Assembly (NCBI RefSeq): GCF_001654925.1 | Contig: NZ_LXER01000017.1 | Location: 372,001-436,000 of the forward strand | DNA length: 64,000 bases | Origin: Buttiauxella brennerae ATCC 51605 | Lineage (GTDB): Bacteria > Pseudomonadota > Gammaproteobacteria > Enterobacterales > Enterobacteriaceae | Reading direction: 5' to 3' | Translations under genes and position numbers: made by a program | In this document: positions 17,137 through 25,817 of the stretch, piece by piece | Layout of the letters: each line of letters starts with the position of its first letter | How positions within the stretch are numbered: position 1 is the stretch's first letter | The notes under the pieces: generated by a model | Database searches by the model: none | Seen by the model: the letters and a program-made list of their open reading frames with translations, nothing else | What the model was told of the DNA's origin: nothing

Positions 17137-17632
17137 ACGCTGCCTGGTGGGTGTGGTGCTGGCGCTGGCAGCTTTAGTGCCGGATTACCCGAAGCTGCAC
17201 ACCTCGCCACAGGGACTGGCGCTGATTGCCGATTTTGAGGGGTGCCGCCTGACGCCATACCAGTGCAGCGCCGGAGTCTGGACCAGCGGCATCGGGCATA
17301 CAGCTGGAGTGAAGCTGGGCAAAACCATCACCGAGCAACAGGCGGCCAGCAACCTGGTCAGTGATGTGTTGATGGTAGAGAAACGCCTCGCAGCCTGTCT
17401 GACGGTTATGCCGCCACAGAATGTTTACGACGCGCTGGTGAGTCTCGGCTTTAACGCAGGAACTGGCGCAATCTGCAGCTCAATGATGGTGTCATTTATC
17501 AATCGCCAGCAGTGGTGGCAGGCATGTCATCAGTTACCACGCTGGATTTATGTTAACGGTGTAATCAGTACCGGGCTTGAGAACCGCCGCGCGCGGGAAA
17601 TGGCCTGGTGTTTAAAAGGGGCAGGAAAATGA
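17117..17632 (+). CDS. K: SAR endolysin gpK (muramidase)
   Basis: 171 residues from ATG 17117. Residues 9-22 are a weakly hydrophobic signal-anchor-release (SAR) segment without a cleavage site. The lysozyme triad E41-x8-C50-x5-T56 follows. Cysteines at 9 (in the SAR segment), 43 and 50 mirror the arrangement in phage P1 Lyz, where release from the membrane lets the SAR cysteine free the catalytic one. It degrades peptidoglycan. It overlaps the holin start-side and the next gene by 4 bp. Confidence 0.92.
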   Translation: MSAQIVKRCLVGVVLALAALVPDYPKLHTSPQGLALIADFEGCRLTPYQCSAGVWTSGIGHTAGVKLGKTITEQQAASNLVSDVLMVEKRLAACLTVMPPQNVYDALVSLGFNAGTGAICSSMMVSFINRQQWWQACHQLPRWIYVNGVISTGLENRRAREMAWCLKGAGK

Positions 17633-18045
17633 AGACAGCTTTTAAGTGGATTTTTGATATTTCGTTACTGGTCATGATTGCGCTGGCCTTTGTTTATCCG
17701 CAGAGCGTAGCAACGAACGTTGTGGCCATCTGGGCATGGTTCGGCATTGTGGTCAGTACGATGCTGATGTGTGCCGGAATTGTTGGCCAGTGTGCATGGG
17801 TTAAAGACGGTAAATCAGGTATTGCAGACCTAACCCGCAGGGCTTTCGGTCTTGCTATTCGCATCCGGCTGCGTCGCCAGTTCCGCTTTGTGATCACAAC
17901 GGCAGTGATGACGGCATGTCTGCTTAATGCAGGAATGCTGACCGTGGCACTGTGTTATCTGGGTTCATTGTTAAGTTTCCGCTTTTTGCGCTCTCTTTTA
18001 CTTATGTTCACAGGTCGCACGTCATGTCCCGCGCCATCAGCATAG
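17629..18045 (+). CDS. lysA: LysA-like lysis-timing membrane protein
   Basis: 138 residues with four predicted membrane segments (about 9-25, 30-52, 85-100, 105-125) and a basic loop between the second and third. Size and position between endolysin K and lysB match P2 LysA, an antiholin-like timing protein. The assignment rests on position and topology more than on sequence. Its ATG overlaps the stop of K. Confidence 0.7.
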   Translation: MKTAFKWIFDISLLVMIALAFVYPQSVATNVVAIWAWFGIVVSTMLMCAGIVGQCAWVKDGKSGIADLTRRAFGLAIRIRLRRQFRFVITTAVMTACLLNAGMLTVALCYLGSLLSFRFLRSLLLMFTGRTSCPAPSA

Positions 18046-18452
18046 GTTTCGTGGTTGCACTTGCGCTGTCAGCCTTTCTGGGCTGGCGGCTCGACAAGTC
18101 CACTGACTCTCTGGATAAGCAGGCTAAGACCATCGGCACGCTCAATAGCCAGCTGTCCGATAAGAACAGCCAACTGCTGGCCGTTGACCTGATGGGTCGT
18201 GCTAATGACGCTCTGCAACTCGGGCTACAACAACGTAACGCGCAGCTGGCGGCTGGCGCTGCCGGTCGTGACCAGCGATTTAAGGAACTGACGCATGAAA
18301 ACGCTGAAGTTAAAAACTGGGCTGATACTCTTTTGCCTGATGCTGTTATCCGGTTGCAACAGCGCCCGCCCATTACCGGAAGTGAGGGTTATCACACTTA
18401 CCTGTCCGGCAGTGACGCGCTGCACTCTGCCAGCCAGCCAACCGATGACTAA
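18024..18452 (+). CDS. lysB: i-spanin LysB (Rz-like)
   Basis: 142 residues from ATG 18024. An N-terminal membrane anchor (about 5-21) is followed by a long periplasmic coiled coil (about 28-80) and a proline-containing tail, the layout of an inner-membrane spanin. It overlaps lysA by 22 bp, and the o-spanin gene lysC starts inside it in another frame, as in P2. Together they fuse inner and outer membranes in the last step of lysis. Confidence 0.88.
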   Translation: MSRAISIGFVVALALSAFLGWRLDKSTDSLDKQAKTIGTLNSQLSDKNSQLLAVDLMGRANDALQLGLQQRNAQLAAGAAGRDQRFKELTHENAEVKNWADTLLPDAVIRLQQRPPITGSEGYHTYLSGSDALHSASQPTDD

Positions 18453-18585
18453 TGGTGATTTACTGGCGGCAAAAAACACCGCTGAGGATGCCTGGGCGCA
18501 GTGTGCCGCCCGCGTGGATATGATTGTGGACTGTCAGGAGCAGCAGCATGAAAAAGCCCGATTCCCTGCGTCGCGCACTGACTGA
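18295..18585 (+). CDS. lysC: o-spanin LysC (Rz1-like lipoprotein)
   Basis: 96 residues, with a signal peptide ending in the lipobox LLSGC (acylated Cys at residue 21). It is embedded in lysB in the +1 frame, the usual Rz/Rz1 nesting. The mature part contains PLPEV and several cysteines (37, 43, 70, 80). It would sit in the outer membrane and contact LysB through its C-terminus. It also overlaps the start of gpR. Confidence 0.85.
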   Translation: MKTLKLKTGLILFCLMLLSGCNSARPLPEVRVITLTCPAVTRCTLPASQPMTNGDLLAAKNTAEDAWAQCAARVDMIVDCQEQQHEKARFPASRTD

Positions 18586-18985
18586 AGCCAGTAGCCATTT
18601 GCGTGAAAACCCCGATTCCCTGCACATTTTTGTTGATGATGGAAGCGTGGTCAGCACGCTGGCCCCATCCCTGTCGTGGGAATATCGCTACACGCTGAAT
18701 GTGATGGTGACGGAGTTTTCCGGTGACCAGAACCTGCTGATGGCGGCATTGCTTGCCTGGGTGCATGAGAACCAGCCGGACATTATGGCCAACCCTGATT
18801 TACGCAATAACGGTTTTACGTTTGAAGCTGTGATCATCAACCACACCACGTGTGATATCAGCATTGACCTGCGGCTGACGGAGCGAGTTGTGATGACCCC
18901 TTCCGGTGAAAATATGGTGGTCGAGGCCGTTCCTGAACCTGAAAACCCGGAGCTGCGTGATGATTACTGGCTCACTTCAAAATGA
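18548..18985 (+). CDS. R: Tail completion protein gpR
   Basis: 145 residues from ATG 18548; an in-frame ATG at 18524 is possible but deeper in lysC. The start MKKPDSLRRALTEA and the SFxYxYTLNVMVTEFSGD-type centre (here WEYRYTLNVMVTEF) match the P2 gpR family. It is needed to complete the tail for joining to heads. It overlaps gpS by 26 bp. Confidence 0.9.
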   Translation: MKKPDSLRRALTEASSHLRENPDSLHIFVDDGSVVSTLAPSLSWEYRYTLNVMVTEFSGDQNLLMAALLAWVHENQPDIMANPDLRNNGFTFEAVIINHTTCDISIDLRLTERVVMTPSGENMVVEAVPEPENPELRDDYWLTSK

Positions 18986-19607
18986 TGCCCTGAATGTTGA
19001 CCGCGAGCTGGTCGCCCTGCTGGAAAAACTCTCCGGGCGCAGCCGTCGCAAGCTCTCTCAGGAAATCGCCCGCGATTTACGCCGTACCCAGTTAAAACGC
19101 ATTGCCGCCCAGAAGAACCCGGACGGCAGCCCGTTTACGAAACGTAAAGCCCGTTTTATTACCGTCCAGAATGGGATGAAGTTTCTCTGGCGTGGTGAGC
19201 TGCGCAACCTGAAAAACTGGCAGTTCCGCAAGGGCCGCCACGGTGACATGGTGACAGGGTTTGATATTGAGCGCAGCGCGGTACGCTCATTCTACAAACG
19301 GGATATTCAGCGCTTTATTGAAGTGAAGAAAAACCGTATCCGTTCACGGGTGAAGAGCAAGCAGACCCGGATGTTTAAAAAACTGGGGTCCAGTCGTTAC
19401 ATGCTTGCGAAAGCCACCACTGACGGTGCCGCTGTTTACTTTGCCCCACAGGTGCAGCGCATCGCGCAGGTTCACCAGTACGGACTGAAAGACCGCATTC
19501 GCCCGAATGTGGAAGTGCAGTATCCGGCCCGCCAGTTACTGGGATTCACACCGACTGACATGCAGCACATTGAGTACCAGATAGTTTCCTGGCTGACAAA
19601 AATCTAG
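18960..19607 (+). CDS. S: Tail completion protein gpS
   Basis: 215 residues from ATG 18960. The family motifs are LSQEIARDLRRTQLKRIAAQ near the start, NPDGSPFTKRK, and a C-terminal RIAQVHQYGLKDR...VQYPARQLLGF. P2 gpS is about 150 residues; the extra length lies in the middle (WRGELRNLKNW and a basic stretch), as in some 186-like and Mu-like tail-completion (phage virion morphogenesis) proteins. It ends the first late operon; the reverse DUF2971 gene follows. Confidence 0.88.
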   Translation: MITGSLQNDALNVDRELVALLEKLSGRSRRKLSQEIARDLRRTQLKRIAAQKNPDGSPFTKRKARFITVQNGMKFLWRGELRNLKNWQFRKGRHGDMVTGFDIERSAVRSFYKRDIQRFIEVKKNRIRSRVKSKQTRMFKKLGSSRYMLAKATTDGAAVYFAPQVQRIAQVHQYGLKDRIRPNVEVQYPARQLLGFTPTDMQHIEYQIVSWLTKI

Positions 19608-19621
19608 CCCGAAGGCATGTT

Positions 19622-19652
19622 AAACCCTACTGCTTACAGCGCTAGGGTTTAT
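19622..19652. terminator. Bidirectional terminator between S and the DUF2971 gene
   Basis: Perfect 8-bp inverted repeat AAACCCTA/TAGGGTTT around a 13-base loop, with A/T-rich flanks, lying between two convergent genes. It would stop both the late operon and the DUF2971 transcript, although the T-runs are short. Confidence 0.6.
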
Positions 19653-19674
19653 TATATTAGCAAATTTACATGGC

Positions 19675-20583
19675 TTATTTTGAATAATAGTTCAATCTTG
19701 ATTTTGCAAATTTCGACATTGGGTGACTAACAGTCATCCATTTTGCAGCTTCTCCAATATCTCCTTTTTCGCCGATAAAAATCTCAGCGGTTGTAGGGCT
19801 CATTATTACCCCGCCTTCTTTTATTGGGGTGTTGTATTTGATGATTTCCTTCCTGAATTCATATTTCCAGTTTGCAAGCACTGCAATTGATAGTGCTATG
19901 TGGGTGTTTTTAACTTTGTGGAAAACATTTTTCACTAATGCTAAAGGAGTTCTTTCACCTAATGTGATGGACTTTATACAATCATCAGGAATATTCATTG
20001 TGAATATATCCATATTGCCTTTTTTAGGCTTTATACGATGGCAATCCTTCAAATTTCTAGATAACCGCCATTCCTCCTCATACTCCCATTCCGTGGATTT
20101 TATATACAGCTCGGAAAGTGGAATTAAGGGTTCTTTCAAAAAATAATCAATATGAAATTTTGGTCTGTCAACAACGTATTTTACCTGATGACAACCTTGG
20201 AAAAAATCATGACCATCATCAAACTCAATGACAGCACCTGAATACTCCTCTGCATAGTGCGCCCACATTAAGTGAGAAGCAGGATTCTTTGTTAAGCAAA
20301 GCATGCCTATATGATTATTTAGAGTGCCAATGAGATCTCTCATATAAAGGTCATTGCAATTATCATCTTCAAAATCGTTGTTTAATAGATACTTTGAAAT
20401 ATCACGCTGAGGCAACAAGACATTAAAATTTAATTGTAGATCCTTATTGTTTTCTTCGTATGGGTTATAGGTCTCAATAGCCATTTCAAAGGGGTCGTTG
20501 AAAGCGCCAGGCTGAGTGAGTCTAATGTTTCCTTCAAGGATTTTTTCTAATGCGTACTTCGATACATATTTATAAAAAGACAC
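19675..20583 (-). CDS. DUF2971 protein, accessory gene in the late region
   Basis: 302 residues. Family signatures are YKYVS at the start, PGAFNDPFEM near residue 30, LMWAHYAEEYSGAVIEFD near 125, and EYEEEWRLSRN near 185. The molecular function of DUF2971 is not established to my knowledge. It is transcribed against the structural genes, has its own terminator, is visibly more AT-rich than S and V, and is inserted between them, all marks of a moron. Expression in the lysogen and a role in host fitness or defence are inference. Confidence 0.85.
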   Translation of the reverse strand: MSFYKYVSKYALEKILEGNIRLTQPGAFNDPFEMAIETYNPYEENNKDLQLNFNVLLPQRDISKYLLNNDFEDDNCNDLYMRDLIGTLNNHIGMLCLTKNPASHLMWAHYAEEYSGAVIEFDDGHDFFQGCHQVKYVVDRPKFHIDYFLKEPLIPLSELYIKSTEWEYEEEWRLSRNLKDCHRIKPKKGNMDIFTMNIPDDCIKSITLGERTPLALVKNVFHKVKNTHIALSIAVLANWKYEFRKEIIKYNTPIKEGGVIMSPTTAEIFIGEKGDIGEAAKWMTVSHPMSKFAKSRLNYYSK

Positions 20584-20622
20584 TAATCCACTCCATCAAA
20601 ACACTTTTTCACCATCATAAAT

Positions 20623-20640
20623 TGTGCCATACACCACACA
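20623..20640 (+). promoter_or_regulatory. Ogr activator site upstream of V
   Basis: TGT-GCCATACACCAC-ACA fits TGT-N12-ACA. It lies 47-64 bp upstream of gpV, as expected for the P2 V promoter, and shares GCCAT and CACCAC with the site between P and O. The DUF2971 insertion has left it between its own start and V. Confidence 0.72.
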
Positions 20641-20686
20641 TTTATCATTTGATGAAAACCACAAACTAAGATGACAAGTTAAAACA

Positions 20687-21322
20687 ATGAACGAAAAACT
20701 TGTCGAAATCTATCGTCTGCTCAACAACCTGATCCGCACCGGAACTGTCCTTGACGTGAATTTACAGGAAGGATTATGCCGGGTGCAGACGGGTGAGTTG
20801 CAAACCACGTGGCTGAACTGGCTCACTCCCCGCGCCGGTCGTTCACGCACATGGTGGGCTCCGTCCGTGGGTGAACAGGTATTACTGCTGAGTATCGGCG
20901 GTGACCTGACCACTGCGTTTGTCCTGCCTGCCATTTACTCCGATGAAAACCCCGCACCATCAGCGTCAGCTGATGCGTTTCATATGTCGTTCCCGGATGG
21001 GGCAGTGATTGAGTACGAACCGGAAACCAGCGCACTGACCGTCAGCGGCATTAAAACCGCCACGGTAACAGCGTCCGAATCGGTGGATGTGACGGTGCCG
21101 CTGGTCACTGTGAAAGCCAGCCAACAAATCACCCTTGATACCCCGGAAGTGGTCTGCACCAACAAACTGACCACCGGCACGCTGGAGGTTCAACAGGGCG
21201 GCACGATGAGCGGCAACATTACCCACAGCGGTGGCACGTTGTCTTCCAATGGCATCGTGGTTGATACCCATCAGCATTCCGGCGTGAAGTCGGGAAGTGA
21301 CAACTCAGGAGGCCCAGTCTGA
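20687..21322 (+). CDS. V: Baseplate spike protein gpV
   Basis: 211 residues, equal to P2 gpV. An N-terminal OB-fold (LQEGLCRVQTG, TWWAPSVGEQVLLLS) is followed by a beta-helical stalk and a C-terminal tip with the metal-binding-like VDTHQHSGVKSG. It forms the trimeric spike that punctures the outer membrane. First gene of the V-W-J-I-H-G operon; its stop overlaps gpW. Confidence 0.96.
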   Translation: MNEKLVEIYRLLNNLIRTGTVLDVNLQEGLCRVQTGELQTTWLNWLTPRAGRSRTWWAPSVGEQVLLLSIGGDLTTAFVLPAIYSDENPAPSASADAFHMSFPDGAVIEYEPETSALTVSGIKTATVTASESVDVTVPLVTVKASQQITLDTPEVVCTNKLTTGTLEVQQGGTMSGNITHSGGTLSSNGIVVDTHQHSGVKSGSDNSGGPV

Positions 21323-21669
21323 TGAGATACCTCGGCATGAACCAGCAAAGCGGTACCCGCCTGACCGAACTGGACCACGTGCGCCAGTCGGTGCGCGACA
21401 TTCTGCTGACGCCGGTCGGCAGTCGGCTGATGCGTCGTGAATATGGCTCGCTAATACCTGACCTCATTGATGAAGCGCAGAATCCTGCCACCCGGTTGCG
21501 GGTGATGGCTGCCACTTATGGCGCGTTATGCCGCTGGGAACCCCGTATCAGACTGACCACCATCAATATTACCAGCGCCAGTGACGGTTCTATGGTGGTG
21601 GACCTCACCGGAGTACGCACCGAAGGCGGGCCGGTTAATTTATCTGTCGGACTGGGAGCTGCCACATGA
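21322..21669 (+). CDS. W: Baseplate protein gpW (gp25-like)
   Basis: 115 residues, same as P2 gpW, a T4 gp25-like baseplate wedge component. The segment SVRDILLTPVGSRLMRREYGS is the hallmark of the family. It overlaps V (1 bp) and J (4 bp), indicating coupled translation. Translation from ATG 21322 or 21337 is possible. Confidence 0.95.
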   Translation: MRYLGMNQQSGTRLTELDHVRQSVRDILLTPVGSRLMRREYGSLIPDLIDEAQNPATRLRVMAATYGALCRWEPRIRLTTINITSASDGSMVVDLTGVRTEGGPVNLSVGLGAAT

Positions 21670-22574
21670 GCATTGTTGATTTATCACAACTACCCGCCCC
21701 GCAGGTAGTTGATGTGCCGGATTTTGAAACCCTGCTTGCCGAGCGCAAAGCGGCGTTTGTTGCGTTGCATCCTGCAGAAGAACAGGCCGCCGTTACCCGC
21801 ACGCTGACACTGGAATCTGAACCGGTGGTGAAGACGCTACAGGAAAATACCTACCGTGAAATTCTGCTGCGCCAGCGTATCAATGAAGCTGCGCAGGCGG
21901 TGATGGTGGCTTATTCCATGGGGTCGGACCTTGACCAGCTTGCTGCTAATAATAACGTGCAGCGTCTGGTTATTACCCCTGCTGACCTGAATGCCGTGCC
22001 ACCGGTTGCGGCCGTAATGGAGCCGGACAGTGATTTGCGTCAGCGAATCCCGGCTGCGATGGAAGGTCTGAGTGTCGCCGGTCCGTCTGCGGCCTATGAA
22101 TTCCATGCCCGCAGTGCCGATGGCCGTGTGGCTGATGCCTCGGCGGTCAGTCCGTCCCCGGCGAATGTCACCATCACCGTTTTGTCGCGTGAAGGTGACG
22201 GAACGGCAGGCGCTGACCTGATTGCCGCTGTGAATGCCGCCCTGAATGATGAAAGCGTGCGCCCGGTGGCTGACCGGGTGACCGTGCAGTCTGCCACCAT
22301 CGTGAATTACACCATTGAGGCAAAGCTCTATCTCTATCCGGGACCGGAAGCCGAACCCATCAAAGCGGCGGCCATTGCGCGGTTAGAGACTTACATCAAA
22401 GCCCAGTCACGTCTGGGGCGCGACATTCGCAAATCAGCTATTTACGGCGCACTCCATGTTGAGGGTGTGCAGCGTGTTGAGCTGACCGCACCGGTTGATG
22501 ATGTGGTGCTGGACAAATCAAAAGCGGCTTACTGTACCGCATCAACCGTCACTATCGGGGGGACAGATGAATAG
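21666..22574 (+). CDS. J: Baseplate protein gpJ
   Basis: 302 residues, the size of P2 gpJ. It begins MSIVDLSQLPAPQVVD and contains the Baseplate_J domain with SADGRVADASA and the NVTITVLSREGDG loop. It forms the outer wedge ring at the baseplate and links to the tail-fibre attachment protein gpI, whose gene overlaps its 3' end by 8 bp. Confidence 0.96.
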   Translation: MSIVDLSQLPAPQVVDVPDFETLLAERKAAFVALHPAEEQAAVTRTLTLESEPVVKTLQENTYREILLRQRINEAAQAVMVAYSMGSDLDQLAANNNVQRLVITPADLNAVPPVAAVMEPDSDLRQRIPAAMEGLSVAGPSAAYEFHARSADGRVADASAVSPSPANVTITVLSREGDGTAGADLIAAVNAALNDESVRPVADRVTVQSATIVNYTIEAKLYLYPGPEAEPIKAAAIARLETYIKAQSRLGRDIRKSAIYGALHVEGVQRVELTAPVDDVVLDKSKAAYCTASTVTIGGTDE

Positions 22575-23088
22575 CCTGTTACCTCCGGGTTCATCGGCAC
22601 TTGAGCGCCGACTGGCACAGACCTGTAGCGGCATCAGTGACCTCAGTGTGCCACTGCGTGATTTGTGGAATCCGCAGACCTGCCCGGTAAAGTTTCTGCC
22701 TTATCTGGCATGGGCGTTTTCGGTTGACCGCTGGGATGAGAAGTGGCCCGAGAACGTTAAACGTAAAGTCGTGACCGATGCGTTTTTCATCCACCGACGC
22801 AAGGGAACTATTGCTGCTATTCGCAGTGCCGTGCAGCCGCTAGGGCGCATCATCGGTTTTACAGAATGGTGGGAAAACAACGGCACACCGGGTTCGTTTG
22901 AACTGGATATTGGCGTGCCGGAAGACGGCATGACCCCAGACATGAACACGGAAATGGACCGACTCATCAGTGATGCAAAACCTGTCAGCCGGACATGCTC
23001 CATCAACATTGTGCAGGAGGTGCCGGGCTATCTGTTTGCGGGTGGCATCATTTACGACGGCGACATTCTTACTGTTTACCCAGGATAA
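22567..23088 (+). CDS. I: Tail protein gpI
   Basis: 173 residues from ATG 22567, eight bases inside gpJ; longer in-frame starts would run deep into J. Signature: LPPGSSALERRLAQ at the start, LPYLAWAFSVDRWD, then IHRRKGTIAAIRSAV and a C-terminal VQEVPGYLFAGG. It connects baseplate and tail fibres. Confidence 0.94.
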   Translation: MNSLLPPGSSALERRLAQTCSGISDLSVPLRDLWNPQTCPVKFLPYLAWAFSVDRWDEKWPENVKRKVVTDAFFIHRRKGTIAAIRSAVQPLGRIIGFTEWWENNGTPGSFELDIGVPEDGMTPDMNTEMDRLISDAKPVSRTCSINIVQEVPGYLFAGGIIYDGDILTVYPG

Positions 23089-23093
23089 AAATC

Positions 23094-25361
23094 ATGGCCA
23101 AATTTAAAACCATTATCACCACAGCGGGTGCCGCCAAGATTGCTGCGGTACTGGCAGGAACCGGTAGCATTGTTCTGGACAGCCACGCAAGAATGGCGGT
23201 CGGTGACGGCAACGGCACACTCCCTACACCGGTTCCGTCACAAACGGCACTGGTCCATGAAGTGCATCGCGCAGCGCTGAACAGTGCCAGCATTGACGCG
23301 CGTGATCCGAAAAACATCATCGCGGAGCTGGTCATCCCCCCGGAAACGGGTGGTTTCTGGATGCGCGAAATGGCGCTCTATGATGCTGCCGGTACTCTGC
23401 TGGCCGTGGGTAACATGGCTGAAACCTACAAGCCGTCATTGACTGAAGGTGCGGGCCGCAAGCAGGTTATCCGTATGGTGATTGCGGTCAGTGATGTGTC
23501 AGCGGTCACCATCAGCATTGATTCGTCTACGGTGATGGCGACAAAGGAATATGTGGATGAGTCCATTGATAAGCATGAGAAATCACGCAAACATCCTGAT
23601 GCCACACTGACCGAAAAAGGCTTTACGCAGCTCAACAGCGCCACGGACAGCGCATCAGAAACACTGGCCGCCACACCCAAAGCGGTGAAAACCGTTATGG
23701 ATTTGACAAAAACAAAAGCCCCTGTCGACAGTCCGGTACTGACCGGGACCCCAAAGGCTCCGACGCCTGCTGCGGGTACCAACACCGAGCAGCTGGCGAC
23801 CACCGCCTTTGTCCGGGCTGCTGTTACCGCACTGATTAACTCGTCACCAGGGGTGCTGGATACGCTGGGCGAAATTGCCGCAGCCCTGGGCAATGATGCA
23901 AATTTTGCGGCAACAATGACCGCAAAACTGGCGCGAAAAATTGATGGTGACACATGCTTTGCGGCGGGCTTTGTCGGGGGCGCGGTGGATTTGCCCTATA
24001 TGCGTCATGCCACCAGTGACACCGCTATCGGATTACCAACGGAATCATCCGTCTCAACCCGGTTTGCGCTCAAAGCACCACTGGCCAGTCCGGCATTGAC
24101 CGGAACACCGACAGCGCCGACCGCTGCCCAGACAGTTAACAGCACGCAAATTGCCACTACAGCATTTGTTAAAGCGGCTTTGTCTGCTCTGGTTAATTCA
24201 TCCCCTGCGGCACTGGATACACTCAAGGAGCTGGCTGATGCTTTGGGTAACGACGCGAACTTTGCCACCACGATGACCGATGCGCTGGCAAGAAAAATTA
24301 ATGCCGATACGTGCAGAACGGCCGGTTTTGTCGGTGGCGATGCGCTTTTGCCTTATTTCCGTCATACAGTCACTGATGCCATTATTAATCTTGCAACTAA
24401 GCAGGCGCTAAATGAGGGGCTGGCGCTGAAAGCAGGAACAGATGGCTGTGAACTTGTGGGCTTCTTTGGTGATGATGAAGGTCGTCCCTATGTCAGACGA
24501 AAGTCATCGGGCACCAATATCATTCTTGCCACCGCCGACAGTGTAACGCAGCGACTGGAACAGAAAGCAAATCTTGCCAGTCCTGCACTGACCGGAACAC
24601 CGACAGCACCGACAGCAGCCCAGACGGTGAACAGTACGCAAATTGCCACCACAGCATTTGTAAAAGCGGCTTTGTCTGCCCTGGTCAATTCGTCCCCGGC
24701 TGCGCTGGACACACTCAAAGAGTTGGCTGACGCTTTGGGTAATGATGCAAATTTTGCCACGACAATGACTAACGCGCTGGCAAATAAGATTGATGGTGAT
24801 ACCTGCGGGGCGGCGGGGTTTGTTGGCGGTGCGGCAGGCTCGCCATATTTGCGACATAAAACCACCGATACTGTCATCACGATTGCCACTACGGCGGCAA
24901 TGAATAACGGTCTTGCACTGAAACCCGGCACGGATGGTTGTGAACTGGTGGGCTTTTTTGGTGGTGATAAAGGTCGCCCGTATGTCAAACAGAAATCATC
25001 GGGTGAAAATATCGTTCTTGCTACAGCGGAGAATCTTACCAACCGACTTGCTGAGAAAATGGATACCAGTGGTTTTGCCGGAACACTGGGGCCAACAACC
25101 GGTAACCAGCAGTTAGGTGCCGGGAAATTAATCGTCCAGTACGGGGAGTTTTCTATCGGTGCTGCTGCGGGTTCAAATACCACCGTCACCTTTAACCGGG
25201 CATTTCCAAACGCCTGTGTGGCTGTTATCCCAACGCCGGGTAGCGGGGGTTCCTCAGAACAACTGGGGGCATCCGGGAAAAACAAAACACAGGCAACGAT
25301 TACAAAAGGGATCGGGGACGTGAATGCACGCGCCGGGTTCTATGTGGCGCTGGGGTACTAA
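23094..25361 (+). CDS. H: Tail fibre protein gpH with repeated modules
   Basis: 755 residues from ATG 23094. Residues 1-150 are the conserved DUF3751-type attachment domain (MAKFKTIITTAGAAKIA, then ETGGFWMREMALYDA). The shaft then has three copies of a roughly 70-residue module (SPxLTGTPxAPT...ATTAFVxAAxxALxNSSP...LGNDANFA) and alternating short repeats (GDTCxAAGFVGG, DGCELVGFF). The C-terminus (IVQYGEFSIGAA to FYVALGY) resembles a Gp53-like receptor-binding tip. It decides host range. The tip is followed directly by its assembly chaperone. Confidence 0.93.
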   Translation: MAKFKTIITTAGAAKIAAVLAGTGSIVLDSHARMAVGDGNGTLPTPVPSQTALVHEVHRAALNSASIDARDPKNIIAELVIPPETGGFWMREMALYDAAGTLLAVGNMAETYKPSLTEGAGRKQVIRMVIAVSDVSAVTISIDSSTVMATKEYVDESIDKHEKSRKHPDATLTEKGFTQLNSATDSASETLAATPKAVKTVMDLTKTKAPVDSPVLTGTPKAPTPAAGTNTEQLATTAFVRAAVTALINSSPGVLDTLGEIAAALGNDANFAATMTAKLARKIDGDTCFAAGFVGGAVDLPYMRHATSDTAIGLPTESSVSTRFALKAPLASPALTGTPTAPTAAQTVNSTQIATTAFVKAALSALVNSSPAALDTLKELADALGNDANFATTMTDALARKINADTCRTAGFVGGDALLPYFRHTVTDAIINLATKQALNEGLALKAGTDGCELVGFFGDDEGRPYVRRKSSGTNIILATADSVTQRLEQKANLASPALTGTPTAPTAAQTVNSTQIATTAFVKAALSALVNSSPAALDTLKELADALGNDANFATTMTNALANKIDGDTCGAAGFVGGAAGSPYLRHKTTDTVITIATTAAMNNGLALKPGTDGCELVGFFGGDKGRPYVKQKSSGENIVLATAENLTNRLAEKMDTSGFAGTLGPTTGNQQLGAGKLIVQYGEFSIGAAAGSNTTVTFNRAFPNACVAVIPTPGSGGSSEQLGASGKNKTQATITKGIGDVNARAGFYVALGY

Positions 25362-25362
25362 T

Positions 25363-25764
25363 ATGAAAAAGATATTTTTTTGCGCGAAAACGAACGGTTT
25401 TTATCCTGAAGAATTTCAGGAGCAGTATGTGGATGCAGGGACGTGGCCAGAGGAGCTGACCGAAGTCAGTCATGAGCAGTATCAGTTTCTGATGGGGGCA
25501 CAATCACACGGGAAAATCATTGTACCGGATGAGGATGGTTACCCCGTGCTGAGTGATCCGGAAACTGACTTTACTGCGGTTGCTGTACAACGACGCGACA
25601 GTGAAATGGCATTAGCCAGTGCGCGTATAAATGCACTGACTGACGCGCAGGATGATGGTGATATAACACCTGAAGAAGTGGAAGAGCTTGCCGCATTACG
25701 TGAGAAGCGCACCAGACTGCGCCGCCTAGACCTGACCACAGCCCCGGATATTGACTGGCCATAA
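25363..25764 (+). CDS. G: Tail fibre assembly protein gpG
   Basis: 133 residues from ATG 25363; a longer frame overlaps gpH. The family pattern of caudo_TAP/Tfa chaperones is present: an N-terminal FYPEEFQEQYVDAGTWPEEL, a VPDEDGYP segment, a helix and a C-terminal TAPDIDWP tail. It helps trimerise the fibre tip. P2 gpG is longer (about 175), so this is a different Tfa type, matched to the exchanged fibre tip. Confidence 0.9.
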   Translation: MKKIFFCAKTNGFYPEEFQEQYVDAGTWPEELTEVSHEQYQFLMGAQSHGKIIVPDEDGYPVLSDPETDFTAVAVQRRDSEMALASARINALTDAQDDGDITPEEVEELAALREKRTRLRRLDLTTAPDIDWP

Positions 25765-25782
25765 CACATAAATGCTTACCGA

Positions 25783-25810
25783 TGGCCTCCAGTGTGGGGC
25801 CGTTTTTTTA
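25783..25810 (+). terminator. Terminator after gpG
   Basis: GGCC-x8-GGGCC hairpin followed by TTTTTTTA. It ends the V-G operon just upstream of the FI promoter. Confidence 0.7.
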
Positions 25811-25817
25811 TGGCTGT

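Noticed and set aside
23730-24790. CRISPR-like array
   Set aside because: The repeats are long, in frame and encode fibre modules; there are no short repeats with unique spacers.
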